Source of the DNA: Flavimaricola marinus
GTDB taxonomy: Bacteria; Pseudomonadota; Alphaproteobacteria; Rhodobacterales; Rhodobacteraceae
Reading direction: 5' to 3'
Assembly: GCF_900184895.1 (NCBI RefSeq)
Contig: NZ_FXZK01000004.1
Span: forward strand, 310,001-374,000
DNA length: 64,000 nucleotides
The notes beneath the pieces were generated by a model that saw only the letters and a list, made by a program, of their open reading frames with translations, did no database searches and was not told where the DNA came from. This document shows, piece by piece, positions 6,033-16,147 of the stretch (position 1 is the first letter of the stretch; every line of letters starts with the position of its first letter). A program made the position numbers and the translations under genes.

Positions 6033-8273
6033 ATGAGCGGGAATGGACGAAAGCAGCCCCCTTTGGTGGCGGAGCGGCGCTATCGCGCCAAGGCGCAGCC
6101 TGCGACTCAGGCCGACCAGAAAAAGGCAGGTGCCCGCAAGGCCCCGGCCAGGAAGCCGCGCCGCAGCGCCAAGAAACAGGGCATCTTTGCCCGCATTCTC
6201 GGTTTCTTTGCCGGTATCCTGCGCTGGATCCTGCGCATCGTCTGGGGCATCGGCTGGCGCATCGGCCTTGTGACGTCGATCATCATCGGCCTTGGCGTGA
6301 CCTACTACGCCATGCAGCTTCCCGCGGTGACCGATCTGGTCGACGGTCGCGCCCGCGGTTCTGTCACCCTGCTCGACCGCGAGGGCCGTCCGTTTGCGTG
6401 GCGTGGCGACCAGTTTGGCGGCATGATCACCGCCGACACGGTGTCGGTGCATCTGCGCAATGCGGTGGTGGCCACCGAGGACCGCCGCTTTTACTGGCAT
6501 CCCGGCGTCGACCCCAAGGGCATCGCCAGCGCCGTCCGCATCAACCTGCGCGAAGGCCGGGGCCCCTTGTCCGGCAACGGCGGCTCAACCATCACCCAGC
6601 AGACCGCCAAGCTGCTCTGCCTCGGCCGCCCCTACGACCAGTCCGTCTGGCCGACCGAGCGCGACTATGAGGCCGATTGCCGCCGCACCACCCTGTGGCG
6701 CAAGGTGCAGGAGGCCGTCTTCGCGATGGCGATGGAGGTCGCCTATACCAAGGACGAGATCCTCACCATCTATCTCAACCGCGCCTATCTGGGCGCCGGG
6801 TCCCGAGGCTTCGAGGCTGCGGCGCAACGCTACTTCTCGCATTCCGCCGCAGAAGTGACCCCCGCCGAGGCCGCCATGCTGGCCGGACTGCTGAAGGCTC
6901 CGTCCTCGCTGGCCCCGACCAACAACCTTCAGCGCTCGCAGGATCGCGCCACTCTCGTCGTCGGCCTGATGGAAGAGCAGGGCTATCTCAGCGCCTCTGC
7001 CGCCGAGGAGGCCCGCACCAACCCCGCCGAACTGTCGAGCGAGGCGCGCGAGCAGGCGGGCGGCTATTTCGCCGACTACGTGATGGACACCGGCCCGTCG
7101 TATTTCACCCAGAACACCACCGAGGACGTGATCATCCGCACCACCCTCGACCGGCGCATTCAGGCCGCCGCCGAGGAGGCGTTGCTCTATGTCTTTGCCA
7201 ACGAGGTTCGCGAAGGCTCGGAAGCGCAGGCCGCCATCGTGGTGATGAGCGCCGATGGCGCGGTTCGTGCGATGGTCGGCGGCCGCGACACCCGCGCCTC
7301 GGGCGCCTTCAACCGTGCCACGCAGGCGTTGCGCCAGACCGGATCGGCCTTCAAGCCGTTCGTCTTTGCCGCGGGCCTCGATCTGGGCATGAGCCCGAAC
7401 GATCTGGTCGATGACAGCCCGTTGACCATCGACGTTCCCGGATCCGGCCCGTGGTCACCGCAGAATTACGACCGGCAGTTCAAGGGCCAAGTGACCTTGA
7501 CCCAAGCGCTGGCCGAAAGCCGCAACATCCCGGCGGTGCTGATTTCCGAGCAGGTCGGTCGCGAGAACGTCCGCACGGTGGCCTCGATGTTCGGCATCGA
7601 GAGCGATCTGGCCGCCGGGCCGGCGCTGGCTCTTGGCGCGTCGGAGAGCACCCTGATCGAGATGACCGGCGCCTATGCCGGTATCCTCAACGGTGGCTCG
7701 TCGGTCACCCCTTACGGTCTTGTCGAGCTGCGTTTGCAGGGCGACAGCGAGCCGATGATGGGGTCCGGCGGCGGCATCGGCGAGCGCGTCATCCGTGAGG
7801 AGGCCGCCCGATCGCTGACATGGATGATGTACAACGTCGTCGAGCAAGGCACCGGCAACCGCGCGGCGATTGACGGCTGGGAGCTGGCCGGCAAGACCGG
7901 CACCACGAGTGCGGCCCGCGATGCGTGGTTCGTGGGCTTTTCCGCCGACTACGTGATCGGCGTCTGGATGGGATATGACGACAACACCCCGTTGACCGGT
8001 GTGACCGGTGGCGGTCTGCCCGCCGACATCTGGCGCGAAACGATGCTGCGTGTGGTGCAGGGCCGGACGCCGATGCCGTTGCCGATGACCGCACCGGCGG
8101 GCGGTGCGGGTCAGTCGATCGACCCGTCGGCGTCTGAGCGACCGCTGACCGACGAGGCGCTCGACCGCGCGCTGGAGAGCGCCTTTGGCCCGGCGCAGAC
8201 CCCGCAGACCGACCAATCCAGCACCGAAGATGCCGTAATGAACGTTCTGAACAATATCCTGAACGGGAACTAG
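6033..8273 (+). CDS. class A penicillin-binding protein (PBP1A type)
   Basis: 746-residue bifunctional peptidoglycan synthase. A basic cytoplasmic tail (residues 1-60) is followed by one membrane helix around residues 75-95. The glycosyltransferase 51 domain has ATEDRRFYWHPGVD (catalytic Glu) and GGSTITQQTAK. The transpeptidase domain has the nucleophile Ser about 438 in SAFK, the SRN triad member (AESRNIPA) and KTG about 621 (AGKTGTTS). It polymerises and cross-links glycan strands in the periplasm. An insert between the glycosyltransferase motifs (CLGRPYDQSVWPTERDYEAD) is longer than in E. coli enzymes. It is monocistronic and divergent from glnK. Confidence 0.93.
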   Translation: MSGNGRKQPPLVAERRYRAKAQPATQADQKKAGARKAPARKPRRSAKKQGIFARILGFFAGILRWILRIVWGIGWRIGLVTSIIIGLGVTYYAMQLPAVTDLVDGRARGSVTLLDREGRPFAWRGDQFGGMITADTVSVHLRNAVVATEDRRFYWHPGVDPKGIASAVRINLREGRGPLSGNGGSTITQQTAKLLCLGRPYDQSVWPTERDYEADCRRTTLWRKVQEAVFAMAMEVAYTKDEILTIYLNRAYLGAGSRGFEAAAQRYFSHSAAEVTPAEAAMLAGLLKAPSSLAPTNNLQRSQDRATLVVGLMEEQGYLSASAAEEARTNPAELSSEAREQAGGYFADYVMDTGPSYFTQNTTEDVIIRTTLDRRIQAAAEEALLYVFANEVREGSEAQAAIVVMSADGAVRAMVGGRDTRASGAFNRATQALRQTGSAFKPFVFAAGLDLGMSPNDLVDDSPLTIDVPGSGPWSPQNYDRQFKGQVTLTQALAESRNIPAVLISEQVGRENVRTVASMFGIESDLAAGPALALGASESTLIEMTGAYAGILNGGSSVTPYGLVELRLQGDSEPMMGSGGGIGERVIREEAARSLTWMMYNVVEQGTGNRAAIDGWELAGKTGTTSAARDAWFVGFSADYVIGVWMGYDDNTPLTGVTGGGLPADIWRETMLRVVQGRTPMPLPMTAPAGGAGQSIDPSASERPLTDEALDRALESAFGPAQTPQTDQSSTEDAVMNVLNNILNGN

Positions 8274-8283
8274 GTACCCGTAG

Positions 8284-8318
8284 GGTGAGCGATCGCGCCG
8301 AATGGCGCGGCCCTCACC
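8284..8318. terminator. convergent-region hairpin
   Basis: GGTGAG (8284-8289) pairs with CTCACC (8313-8318), enclosing GCGCC-GAAT-GGCGC (8295-8308). It fills the gap between the two convergent genes. There is no long T-tract on either side, so terminator activity is uncertain. Confidence 0.4.
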
Positions 8319-8672
8319 TTACGATTCGGGGCACCTGTCATAGCGGAAGGCATAGCCGTTCCAGAGCATGATGATCCCGTCACCGTCCGCCGCATCCATG
8401 ACCATCGCCCGTTCGGTCCAGGTTTCGGCCTCGCCGGTGCATTGCATGGTGTAGAGCGTGGCGTCCATGTTCACCACGTCGACGGGCCGGGTCATCCGGC
8501 ATTCCATCTCGACCCCGTAGAACAGCCCTTCGCGGATCTCGATGGAGCCTCCGTCGACCCCGACAAGCGCGCATTCGGCGTTGGCCACCTGCCGGTAGAC
8601 ACCGTCATACGGCCCTGCAAGGGCGAGGGCGGGCATCGCGGCGGCCCCGAGCGCCAATCCCCACCGCGTCAT
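8319..8672 (-). CDS. hypothetical secreted protein
   Basis: 117 residues with a clear signal peptide (MTRWGLALGAAAMPALALA, then GPYDG). The mature part is about 98 residues and has four cysteines (NAECALVG, MECRM, MQCTG, DRCPE), enough for two periplasmic disulfides. Its ATG overlaps the mlaC stop (ATGA), so it is the last gene of the mlaA-mlaC transcript. I do not recognise the family. A periplasmic accessory role in the same lipid pathway is possible but unproven. Confidence 0.8.
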   Translation of the reverse strand: MTRWGLALGAAAMPALALAGPYDGVYRQVANAECALVGVDGGSIEIREGLFYGVEMECRMTRPVDVVNMDATLYTMQCTGEAETWTERAMVMDAADGDGIIMLWNGYAFRYDRCPES

Positions 8673-9277
8673 GTCTGCGGCAGTTCTGCGATCAACCGGT
8701 TCAGATCACCGCCGCGTGCGTCGAGCATGGCCAAGACTTCGGCCCGCTCGGACAACAGCATGTTGATCCCTTCGATCACGATGTTGAAAAACAGTGGCCG
8801 CCCGCGGCTGTCCTCGACGTGGAAATCCACCTCGAAGGGCGATTGCCCGACCAGCACGGCCATGGTCTGCACCTCGACGCCGCGCGGCAGGTCGCGCACG
8901 CCCCGCACCTCGATCTGTCCGCCGATGAATTCCCGGAACCGGCGCCCGTATTTCCGGGCGACATAGGTCTTGTAGGCATTCGTGAAGGCCGTCAGCTGCG
9001 CCGGCGTCGCATTGCGCCGTTCGACCCCCAGCACGTAGGCGGCGATCGTGGGCACATCGGCATAGCGATCGAAGATCTGCTCGAACCGCCGCAACATCTG
9101 GGCCTCGGAGGCGCCGGAGCTGATCACGGCGTTCACCTCGGCCACCAGCCCGTCCACATGGGAGCGCGCGGCCGATTGGGTGATTGCAAGAGCGGGAGTG
9201 CCAAGCGTCGTGCCCAAGCTGGCGCCGAGCGCGAGCCCGGTTCCCATGAAGTGGCGTCGTGTGAAGCTGTGGGTCAT
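8669..9277 (-). CDS. mlaC: MlaC-type phospholipid-binding periplasmic protein
   Basis: 202 residues. The N-terminus carries a twin-arginine-like signal (TRRHFMGTGLALGASLG, cleavage near PALA). The rest is the MlaC/Ttg2D domain: FEQIFDRYADVPTIAAYVLG near residue 75 and LTAFTNAYKTYVARKYGRRF near residue 115 are typical. Such proteins ferry phospholipids between the outer-membrane MlaA complex and the inner-membrane MlaFEDB transporter. The start overlaps the mlaA stop by ATGA. The mlaFED genes are not in the window. A Tat-type signal on MlaC would mean export in folded form. Confidence 0.88.
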   Translation of the reverse strand: MTHSFTRRHFMGTGLALGASLGTTLGTPALAITQSAARSHVDGLVAEVNAVISSGASEAQMLRRFEQIFDRYADVPTIAAYVLGVERRNATPAQLTAFTNAYKTYVARKYGRRFREFIGGQIEVRGVRDLPRGVEVQTMAVLVGQSPFEVDFHVEDSRGRPLFFNIVIEGINMLLSERAEVLAMLDARGGDLNRLIAELPQT

Positions 9278-10023
9278 CAGAAATCCTCGAACGGGTCTAC
9301 AAAATCGGCGTCACCTGTGGCTTCGCCTGTCTCTCCTAACTCAAAACGGCGGTTCTGGAGGTAAATTAGTCGTGCTTGGGCGTAGCTGTCGGCACTGTCG
9401 TAGAGCACGCTGTCGATGGTGCCGCCGATCTCGCCGCGCTCGATCACTTGCCCTGCCACCCGCACGTAGGTGCCGTAGTCGATCTGAACGTCCAGACCGA
9501 CCCGGTCCAGCGGATCGATCAGGAAATCCACCACCCGCCCGAGCGCGTCCCGCTCTGTGGACGGCCCGTAGAACGGCAATTCGACATAGGCCCCTTCGCC
9601 CACGCCCCAGACCGACAGAGTGGCTCCGAAATCGGTGTCCATCTCGGTGATCCCGATCGCCCCGGCCGGATCGAGCAGGCCGCCGATCCCGACGGTCGAG
9701 TTGATGATGAACCGCATGGTGTTCGTGGCGAGGATCGGCACGTTTCCTTGCAGCAGCCCGTTCAGCGCCTTGCCCGGCAGCCCGACGTTGTCGGCGAAGT
9801 TCACGAAGGGCCGCGTCAGCTCTGTCGGCATCGCCGCCGTCTGTTCGCTGAGCGGCCGCACGATACCGCTGTCGAGCGCCTTGTTGATCTCGTGCACCTG
9901 CCGGTTCACCGGCTCATACGGATCGAGAATGCCGTTTTCGTCGGGATAGCCGACACATGCGGTCAGACCGACCAGCGCGATCACGGCAAGGATGCCGCGC
10001 CCCGTGGGCAAAGCGAATTTCAC
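9277..10023 (-). CDS. mlaA: MlaA-type lipoprotein
   Basis: 248 residues from a GTG at 10023 that has AGGAA eight bases upstream. This start gives a compact lipoprotein signal ending in the lipobox LTAC at about residue 22. The upstream ATG at 10071 has no ribosome site. The mature protein shows the VacJ/MlaA pattern: DPYEPVNRQVHEINKALD, then a hydrophobic ring region (GLPGKALNGLLQGN) and PFYGPSTERDALGRVVDF. MlaA removes mislocalised phospholipids from the outer leaflet of the outer membrane. It is the first gene of the mlaA-mlaC-hypothetical operon and divergent from the type I secretion genes. Confidence 0.9.
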   Translation of the reverse strand: MKFALPTGRGILAVIALVGLTACVGYPDENGILDPYEPVNRQVHEINKALDSGIVRPLSEQTAAMPTELTRPFVNFADNVGLPGKALNGLLQGNVPILATNTMRFIINSTVGIGGLLDPAGAIGITEMDTDFGATLSVWGVGEGAYVELPFYGPSTERDALGRVVDFLIDPLDRVGLDVQIDYGTYVRVAGQVIERGEIGGTIDSVLYDSADSYAQARLIYLQNRRFELGETGEATGDADFVDPFEDF

Positions 10024-10241
10024 TGATTGAATTCCTGCGACAGTTGCGGTGAGTTTGGGATACATAAGCATTCGTTAGCGAAAAATTAGACGTTGAGGCT
10101 GCAATTTGATCCGAACGAGAGTCCCAGACCCGGCTTGCCGCCATCAATGCCACAGCATCGCCCGGCGCAACAGCGCCCGGGGTCAAAAAGTGTCTCGACC
10201 GGCGGACCGTTGCCCGAACCGGCCCACTGACGGAGCCTACA

Positions 10242-11990
10242 ATGGTCGCTAATGCCGCCCCGAGGTCGACCGAAGCCGGCGCTGCCGAGCTTCGGGCCGC
10301 TCGCGCCAAGAGCCGCCATCTCTATTGGTCGGTTGGCATTTTCTCGTTCTTTGTCAACGCATTGATGCTGACCGGCCCGCTCTATATGCTCAATGTCTAT
10401 GACCGGGTTTTGGGGTCGAGATCGGTGGAAACCCTGATCGCCCTGACGGTTCTGGTTGTGTTTCTGTTTGCAATGATGGGCCTGCTCGACATCGTGCGCG
10501 GCCGCGTCATGGGCCGGGTGGGCGCCCGGTTTCAGGCCGAAATGGACGAGCGCGTCTTTGCCGCCTCGATCCGCGGTGCCACGATGCCCGGTATCCAGCG
10601 CGAGGCTCAGGGCGGCCTGCGCGATCTGGAGTCGGTGCAGCGTCTGATCGTGTCTCCGGCGTTGATGTCGGTCTTCGACCTGCCCTTCGCGCCGCTCTTC
10701 TTTCTGGGCATTTTCATTTTCCATCCACTGATGGGCTATCTCGCGCTTGTCGGGGCCGTGATCCTGATTGCGCTGGCGGTGGCCAATCAGTTGATTTCGC
10801 GCCGCCCCCTATTGTCCGCCAATTCCGCCACCATGCAGGCCGAGCAGTTGGGCAATCAGATCCGTCAGGAGGCCGAACTGATCCTGTCGCTCGGGATGCG
10901 CAAGGCGGCCTTCGACCGCTGGCAATTCGCCCGTGGCCATTCGCTGGATGCCAGTATCGGCGCCTCCGACACCACCGGTGCCTTTACCGCGACGATCAAG
11001 GCGGTCCGCCTGCTGCTGCAATCGGCGATGCTTGGCCTTGGTGCCTTTCTGGTGCTGCAAAATCAGCTCTCGCCGGGTGCGATGATCGCGGGGTCGATCC
11101 TGCTGGGCCGTGCCCTCGCCCCGATCGAGATGATCGTGGGGCAGGCGGCCCTGTTCCAGCGCGCCCGCGAAGGCTGGCGCAACCTCACCGTTCTGCTGAG
11201 CGCCGTGCAGGAGGGCGACCGCCGCACCGCGCTGCCCAGTCCGAAGGCCCAGCTGGACGTGGAGCAGGTCTCTGTCATCCTGCCCGGAGAGCAGGTCGCC
11301 ACCTTGCGGATGATCAGCTTTGCGGTGAAGCCCGGTCAGGCGGTGGGCGTGATCGGCACGTCCGGCTCCGGCAAATCGACGCTGGCCAAGGCTCTGACCG
11401 GGTTTCTGACCCCGGCCGCCGGACGCATTCGCCTCGACGGTGCGGCGCTCGATCAATACGAGCCGGATGTCTTGGGCAAACACATCGGCTATCTGCCTCA
11501 GCGCGTCGGTCTGTTCGACGGCACGATCAAGGACAACATCGCCCGACTGTCGCCCGATCCGGACGACGCCGCCGTCGTCAAAGCCGCCAAGAAGGCCGGC
11601 GCCCACGAGATGATCCTGAAGCTGCCGGAGGGCTATGACACCAAGGTCAGTGCCAATGGCGGCCGTCTGTCGGGCGGCCAGATCCAGCGTATCGGCCTTG
11701 CCCGCGCCATGTATGGCGATCCGGTGATGCTCGTCCTCGACGAGCCCAATTCCAACCTGGACAACGATGGCAGCGTGGCGTTGAACAACGCCATCAAGTC
11801 GATGAAGGCGGAGGGCAAGATCGTGCTCATCATGGCCCATCGACCCGCCGCCATTCAGGAATGCGACCTGTTGTTGATGATCGAGGGCGGGGTGCGCCGC
11901 GCCTTCGGCCCCAAGGACGACGTGCTGCAAGAGATGGTCAAGAACCGCAAGGCGATCCAGAAGGCCCCCGGCCCGGCAGGTGTGACATGA
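10242..11990 (+). CDS. type I secretion ABC transporter (PrtD type)
   Basis: 582 residues. An N-terminal transmembrane domain (about residues 30-310, six helices, opening [20 protein letters not shown]) is followed by a nucleotide-binding domain. The latter has Walker [10 protein letters not shown] at about residue 372, the signature [14 protein letters not shown], and Walker [14 protein letters not shown]. The family exports RTX-type or other C-terminally tagged proteins without a periplasmic step. There is no N-terminal C39 peptidase domain, so substrates are not double-glycine peptides. The next gene, the membrane fusion protein, overlaps by ATGA. No substrate gene and no TolC gene is nearby. 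Confidence 0.92.
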   Translation: MVANAAPRSTEAGAAELRAARAKSRHLYWSVGIFSFFVNALMLTGPLYMLNVYDRVLGSRSVETLIALTVLVVFLFAMMGLLDIVRGRVMGRVGARFQAEMDERVFAASIRGATMPGIQREAQGGLRDLESVQRLIVSPALMSVFDLPFAPLFFLGIFIFHPLMGYLALVGAVILIALAVANQLISRRPLLSANSATMQAEQLGNQIRQEAELILSLGMRKAAFDRWQFARGHSLDASIGASDTTGAFTATIKAVRLLLQSAMLGLGAFLVLQNQLSPGAMIAGSILLGRALAPIEMIVGQAALFQRAREGWRNLTVLLSAVQEGDRRTALPSPKAQLDVEQVSVILPGEQVATLRMISFAVKPGQAVGVIGTSGSGKSTLAKALTGFLTPAAGRIRLDGAALDQYEPDVLGKHIGYLPQRVGLFDGTIKDNIARLSPDPDDAAVVKAAKKAGAHEMILKLPEGYDTKVSANGGRLSGGQIQRIGLARAMYGDPVMLVLDEPNSNLDNDGSVALNNAIKSMKAEGKIVLIMAHRPAAIQECDLLLMIEGGVRRAFGPKDDVLQEMVKNRKAIQKAPGPAGVT

Positions 11991-13285
11991 GCGCCCCCAA
12001 GAGGTGGTCCGTTTCGCGCCCGATGATGATGGGCGCGCTGGTGCTTTTGCTCCTCGTCGGCGGCTTTGGATCCTGGGCGGTGCTGGCCCAGATCACCGGG
12101 GCGGTGATCGCCTCTGGGCAGATCGAGGTGGAACAGAACCGCCAGGTGATCCAGCACCCCGACGGCGGCGTCGTTGCCGAGATTCTGGTGCAGGAGGGCG
12201 ATGTCATCGAGGCCGGTGACGTGGTGATCCGGCTCGACGCCGAGGCGCTGGCGTCGGAACTGGCCGTCGTCGAGGGCCAGTTGTTCGAGGTGCTCGCCCG
12301 CCGCGCCCGGTTCGAGGCCGAGCGCGATTCCATGCCGGAGATCGACTTTCCCGAATTGCTCCGCCTGACCGACAATCCGGTGGCCCCGGAACTGATGGAA
12401 GGCCAGACCCGCCTGTACGAGGCCCGCATCGAGGCCGAGGAGCAGGAGCGCGAACAGTTGCGCCGTCGCCGCGAGCAGATCGGCAATCAGATCGACGGGA
12501 TTCGCGCCCAGGAGGCGGCGCTGGACGAGCAGCTCGCCCTGCTTGCCGAGGAACTCGAGAGCCAGCAGAGCCTGCTGGATCGCGGTCTGGCTCAGGTTGC
12601 CCGTGTTCTTGCCCTGCGCCGCGAAGCCGCGAGCATCGCGGGTCAGGCCGGTGAACTGGCTGCCGCCGCCGCCGAGGCGGAGGGCCGTATCACCGAGCTG
12701 GATATCGAGTTGCTTCGCCTCGTCACGGTCCGCCGCGAAGAGGCCATCACCCGCCTTCGTGATCTGCAATTCAACGAGATCGAGCTGTCCGAGCGCCGCC
12801 GGTCCCTGACCACCCAGCTGGATCGTCTGGAAATCCGGTCCCCGGTGAGCGGCGTCGTCTACGGGATGCAGGTCTTTGCCCCTCGTTCGGTGATTCAGGC
12901 CGCGGAGCCGGTGATGTATGTGATCCCGCAGGATCGCCCGCTGATCATCAGCTCTCAGGTCGAGCCGAAGGACATCGATCAGGTGTTTGTCGGACAGGAG
13001 GTCGCGTTGCGTTTTTCCGCCTTTGATCAGCGCCGCACCCCCGAATTGTTCGGCCACGTCACCCAGGTGTCGGCGGATGCCTTCACCGATGAGAACACCA
13101 GTCAGTCCTACTACCGCGCCCGCATCGTTCTGGACGAGGGCGAAGCCGCGCGCCTGCCGGACGAGATGGTGCTGATCCCCGGCATGCCGGTGGAGGCGTT
13201 TCTGACCACGCAGGAGCGCAGCCCGATGGATTACCTGCTCAAGCCGCTGGCCGACTATTTTGCCAAGGCATTCCGCGAGGGCTGA
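11987..13285 (+). CDS. HlyD-family type I secretion membrane fusion protein
   Basis: 432 residues from the ATG at 11987, which overlaps the ABC transporter stop. One inner-membrane helix (residues 14-36) precedes the first half of a lipoyl/barrel domain ([19 protein letters not shown]). A long alpha-helical coiled coil follows (about residues 90-270, rich in Glu, Arg, Gln and Leu). The second half carries the family block [19 protein letters not shown] and [20 protein letters not shown]. It bridges the ABC transporter and the outer-membrane channel. Confidence 0.92.
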   Translation: MSAPKRWSVSRPMMMGALVLLLLVGGFGSWAVLAQITGAVIASGQIEVEQNRQVIQHPDGGVVAEILVQEGDVIEAGDVVIRLDAEALASELAVVEGQLFEVLARRARFEAERDSMPEIDFPELLRLTDNPVAPELMEGQTRLYEARIEAEEQEREQLRRRREQIGNQIDGIRAQEAALDEQLALLAEELESQQSLLDRGLAQVARVLALRREAASIAGQAGELAAAAAEAEGRITELDIELLRLVTVRREEAITRLRDLQFNEIELSERRRSLTTQLDRLEIRSPVSGVVYGMQVFAPRSVIQAAEPVMYVIPQDRPLIISSQVEPKDIDQVFVGQEVALRFSAFDQRRTPELFGHVTQVSADAFTDENTSQSYYRARIVLDEGEAARLPDEMVLIPGMPVEAFLTTQERSPMDYLLKPLADYFAKAFREG

Positions 13286-13340
13286 TTGCACCTCGCTCCG
13301 CTCGGGAGTAGCGTCGCCGCAAATCACAAGGAGACGCGAC

Positions 13341-13805
13341 ATGGACGGAACGATTGCTGGCAAACTGGCGGAAATGGGTGTGACCTTGCCGGACGCCCCG
13401 CCACCACAGGCGACCTATGTGCCTTTTGTGATCACCGGCAACACCGTCTATGTGTCCGGTCAGGTCAGTCAGGGGCCGGATGGCCTGATCCTCGGCCGTT
13501 TGGGCGAGGACATGGATGTCGAGGCTGGCGCCGCGGCCGCCCGCAGCTGCGCGATCTCGCTTCTGGCGCAGGTCTCCAAGGCCTGTGGCGGCGATCTGGA
13601 GCGGCTGGTCCGCGTCGTCAAGCTGACCGGCTTTGTCAACTCGACGGCGGATTTCACCGATCACCCCAAGGTGATCAACGGCGCGTCCGACTTCTTTGTC
13701 GAGGCGATGGGCGAGAAGGGCCGTCATGCCCGCTCTGCCGTTGGCATGGTGGCGCTGCCTCTGGGCGTGGCCGTCGAGGTCGAAGGCATCTTTGAAATAG
13801 CATGA
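13341..13805 (+). CDS. RidA/YjgF-family protein
   Basis: 154 residues with AAGGAG eight bases before the ATG. The YjgF/RidA fold is evident from FVITGNTVYVSGQVSQGPDG, from the helix region ARSCAISLLAQVSKACGGDLERLVRVVKLTGFVNS, and from ARSAVGMVALPLGVAVEVEG at the C-terminus. It is about 25 residues longer than RidA itself and resembles the longer alphaproteobacterial branch. RidA proteins hydrolyse reactive enamine/imine intermediates from PLP enzymes, but this branch may differ. The stop overlaps the following phosphodiesterase start (ATGA). Confidence 0.85.
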   Translation: MDGTIAGKLAEMGVTLPDAPPPQATYVPFVITGNTVYVSGQVSQGPDGLILGRLGEDMDVEAGAAAARSCAISLLAQVSKACGGDLERLVRVVKLTGFVNSTADFTDHPKVINGASDFFVEAMGEKGRHARSAVGMVALPLGVAVEVEGIFEIA

Positions 13806-14554
13806 CCCTGCCCCCTGCCTTTCTGGCGCGACCGATTGCCCATCGCGCCTATCACGATATCGCCGCGCGCCGTCCCGAGAACAGCCGCGCGGCAGTGCGT
13901 GCGGCTGTCGCGGCCGGGTATGGCATCGAGATCGACGTTCAGCCGAGCGCGGACGGCGTGCCGATGGTGTTCCACGACTATGACCTTGGCCGCCTGACGG
14001 GGGTGTCCGGCCCGATTGCCCGCCGCAGGGCGGCCGAACTGGCGGAGCTGAGCCTCTTGCAAGGCGACGAGCCGGTCCCGACCTTGGCCGAGGTGCTGTC
14101 CGACGTGGCCGGCCGGGTGCCGCTGTTGATCGAGGTGAAGGATCAGGACGGGGCGATGGGTCCGGATGTCGGCCCGTTGGAGCGCGCGGTTGCCAAGGCT
14201 CTGGCCGATTATGCCGGCCCGGTTGCGGTGATGTCGTTCAATCCGCATTCGGTGGCGGTGATGGCCGAGGCCGCACCGGGCGTGCCGCGTGGCCTGACCA
14301 CCGAGAGCTATGACCCCAAGGCCAACCCGACCTTGCCCCGCGCGGTCTGCAATCATCTGCGGGCGATCCCGGATTTCGGCCGTGTCGGCGCCAGCTTCAT
14401 CAGCCACGAAGCCGCCGATCTGGCCAGCCCCCATGTGGCCGCCCTCAAGGCCAAGGGCGTGCCGATCCTGTGCTGGACCATTCGCTCGCCGGAGGCCGAG
14501 GCCGAGGCCCGCAAGATCGCCGACAACGTCACATTTGAGGGCTATCCGGCTTGA
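13802..14554 (+). CDS. ugpQ: glycerophosphodiester phosphodiesterase family protein
   Basis: 250 residues. The GDPD catalytic marks are present: HRAYHDIAARRPENS (His and Glu), GIEIDVQPSADGVPMVFHD (metal-binding EID and catalytic His), LLIEVK, and the C-terminal WTIRSPEAE. It has no signal peptide, so it is cytoplasmic and likely hydrolyses glycerophosphodiesters to glycerol-3-phosphate. No glycerol-3-phosphate ABC genes flank it, so the ugpQ name reflects family only. It follows the RidA gene by ATGA overlap. Confidence 0.85.
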   Translation: MTLPPAFLARPIAHRAYHDIAARRPENSRAAVRAAVAAGYGIEIDVQPSADGVPMVFHDYDLGRLTGVSGPIARRRAAELAELSLLQGDEPVPTLAEVLSDVAGRVPLLIEVKDQDGAMGPDVGPLERAVAKALADYAGPVAVMSFNPHSVAVMAEAAPGVPRGLTTESYDPKANPTLPRAVCNHLRAIPDFGRVGASFISHEAADLASPHVAALKAKGVPILCWTIRSPEAEAEARKIADNVTFEGYPA

Positions 14555-14585
14555 CCCGATCCGTCCGTGGCCCACGTACCGAACC

Positions 14586-15776
14586 ATGACCGAGACCCCT
14601 GTCATCGAAGTGACCGCCCATAGCCACCTGCACGAAATCGGGCAGGCGGCGTGGGATGCCTGCGCCTGCCCCGAAGAGGCCGACGGCGGCAGGCCGGACG
14701 ATCCGTTTACCACCTACCGGTTCCTCAAGGCGTTGGAGGACAGCGGATCGGTCGGCCCCGGTTCGGGCTGGCAACCGCGCTATATCAGCGCCTCGAAGGG
14801 GGACGAGATCATCGCCGTCGCCCCGCTCTATGCCAAGGGCCACAGTCAGGGCGAATACATCTTCGATCACAACTGGGCCCATGCCTACGAGCAGGCCGGG
14901 GGTCGCTATTATCCGAAATTGCAGATCGCGGTGCCCTTTACCCCCGCCACCGGCCGCCGCTTTCTGACCAAGCCCGGCCACGAGACGGAGGGTATTTCGG
15001 CGCTGGTGCAGGGCGCTGTCCAACTGGCGAGCCAGAACCAGCTGTCGTCGATCCACGCCACCTTTTGCACCGAAGCAGAGGCGATTGCGGGTGCCGAGAT
15101 GGGCCTGATGCGCCGGATCGGTCAGCAGTTTCACTGGCTGAACCATGACTACGCCGATTTCGACGGTTTTCTGGCCGATCTGTCGTCGCGCAAGCGCAAG
15201 AACATCCGCAAGGAACGCGCTGCCGCCCAAGGCTTTGGCGGCGAGATCATCGCCCTGACCGGCGATCAGATCGAGCCTGAGCATTGGGATGCGTTCTGGC
15301 AATTCTATCAGGACACCGGTGCCCGCAAATGGGGCCAGCCCTATCTGACCCGCAAATTCTTTGACTGTGCGCAGGAAAGCCTGCGCGACGACATGCTGCT
15401 GGTGCTGGCGGTCCGCGAGGGCAGGGCGGTGGCGGGGGCGTTGAATTTCATCGGCCGCGACGTGCTTTATGGCCGCTATTGGGGCTGTCTGGAGCATCAC
15501 CCCTTTCTGCATTTCGAACTGTGCTATTATCAGGCCATCGATTTCGCCATTCGGCACGGTCTTGCCCGTGTTGAGGCGGGCGCACAGGGCGAACACAAGC
15601 TCGCTCGCGGCTATATGCCGGTGCCGACCCATTCGCTGCATTGGATCGGTGACCCCGGTTTCCGTGATGCCGTCGACCGCTATCTGCGGGCCGAGCGCAA
15701 TGCGGTGAACGAGGATATCGAGGTGCTCACCAGCTATGGCCCGTTCAAGCGCCATATTCAGGAGGAACAGGAATGA
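14586..15776 (+). CDS. GNAT-fold peptidogalycan-type family protein (DUF482)
   Basis: 396 residues of the conserved bacterial family annotated as GNAT N-acetyltransferase or peptidogalycan biosynthesis/recognition protein. Characteristic blocks are [78 protein letters not shown] and the tail [19 protein letters not shown] (quoted in part). The function is not established. The two-lobed architecture recalls FemX-like aminoacyl or acyl transferases. The ATG at 14586 was chosen because the conserved region begins soon after it. The stop overlaps the next start by ATGA. Confidence 0.82.
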   Translation: MTETPVIEVTAHSHLHEIGQAAWDACACPEEADGGRPDDPFTTYRFLKALEDSGSVGPGSGWQPRYISASKGDEIIAVAPLYAKGHSQGEYIFDHNWAHAYEQAGGRYYPKLQIAVPFTPATGRRFLTKPGHETEGISALVQGAVQLASQNQLSSIHATFCTEAEAIAGAEMGLMRRIGQQFHWLNHDYADFDGFLADLSSRKRKNIRKERAAAQGFGGEIIALTGDQIEPEHWDAFWQFYQDTGARKWGQPYLTRKFFDCAQESLRDDMLLVLAVREGRAVAGALNFIGRDVLYGRYWGCLEHHPFLHFELCYYQAIDFAIRHGLARVEAGAQGEHKLARGYMPVPTHSLHWIGDPGFRDAVDRYLRAERNAVNEDIEVLTSYGPFKRHIQEEQE

Positions 15777-16069
15777 CCGAGAAACTCTCAGGCGCTGCAC
15801 TGGATGCTGCGTTGGCCCCGTTGCGCGACAACGGCTGGGCCGTGGTCGAGGGCCGCGAGGCGATCCACAAGACCTTTACCTTCGCCAATTTCGTCGAAGC
15901 CTTCGGCTTTATGTCCCGCGCGGCGATCTGGGCCGAGAAGCTGAACCACCATCCTGAATGGTCCAACGTCTACAAGACCGTCGAGGTGACGCTGGCGACC
16001 CATGACGTGGACGGATTGTCCGATCTGGACGTCAAACTGGCCAAGAAGATGGACGATTTGGCGGGCTGA
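15773..16069 (+). CDS. phhB: 4a-hydroxytetrahydrobiopterin dehydratase
   Basis: 98 residues, the usual length of pterin-4a-carbinolamine dehydratases. The active-site block [20 protein letters not shown] contains the conserved histidine pair and Pro. Family members dehydrate 4a-hydroxy-tetrahydropterin after aromatic amino acid hydroxylation. No phenylalanine hydroxylase lies in the window, so a role in pterin housekeeping is equally possible. It is the last gene of the RidA-GDPD-GNAT-fold-dehydratase run and is followed at once by a bidirectional terminator. Confidence 0.9.
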   Translation: MTEKLSGAALDAALAPLRDNGWAVVEGREAIHKTFTFANFVEAFGFMSRAAIWAEKLNHHPEWSNVYKTVEVTLATHDVDGLSDLDVKLAKKMDDLAG

Positions 16070-16094
16070 CGCGGAACGGCGGACCCCTGACATC

Positions 16095-16129
16095 AAAAGA
16101 CGACCGCAGTTGCCTGCGGTCGTCTTTTT
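16095..16129. terminator. bidirectional intrinsic terminator
   Basis: CGACCGCAG (16101-16109), loop TTGC, CTGCGGTCG (16114-16122), flanked by AAAAGA on the left and TCTTTTT on the right. It serves the rightward dehydratase operon and the leftward peroxiredoxin gene. Confidence 0.92.
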
Positions 16130-16147
16130 CGTTTGCGTTGTGCCGAC

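Noticed and set aside
10140-10200. GGCGC-AACA-GCGCC before the type I secretion gene as an operator or terminator
   Set aside because: The 5-bp GC arms are common by chance at this base composition, and the extended pairing contains mismatches.
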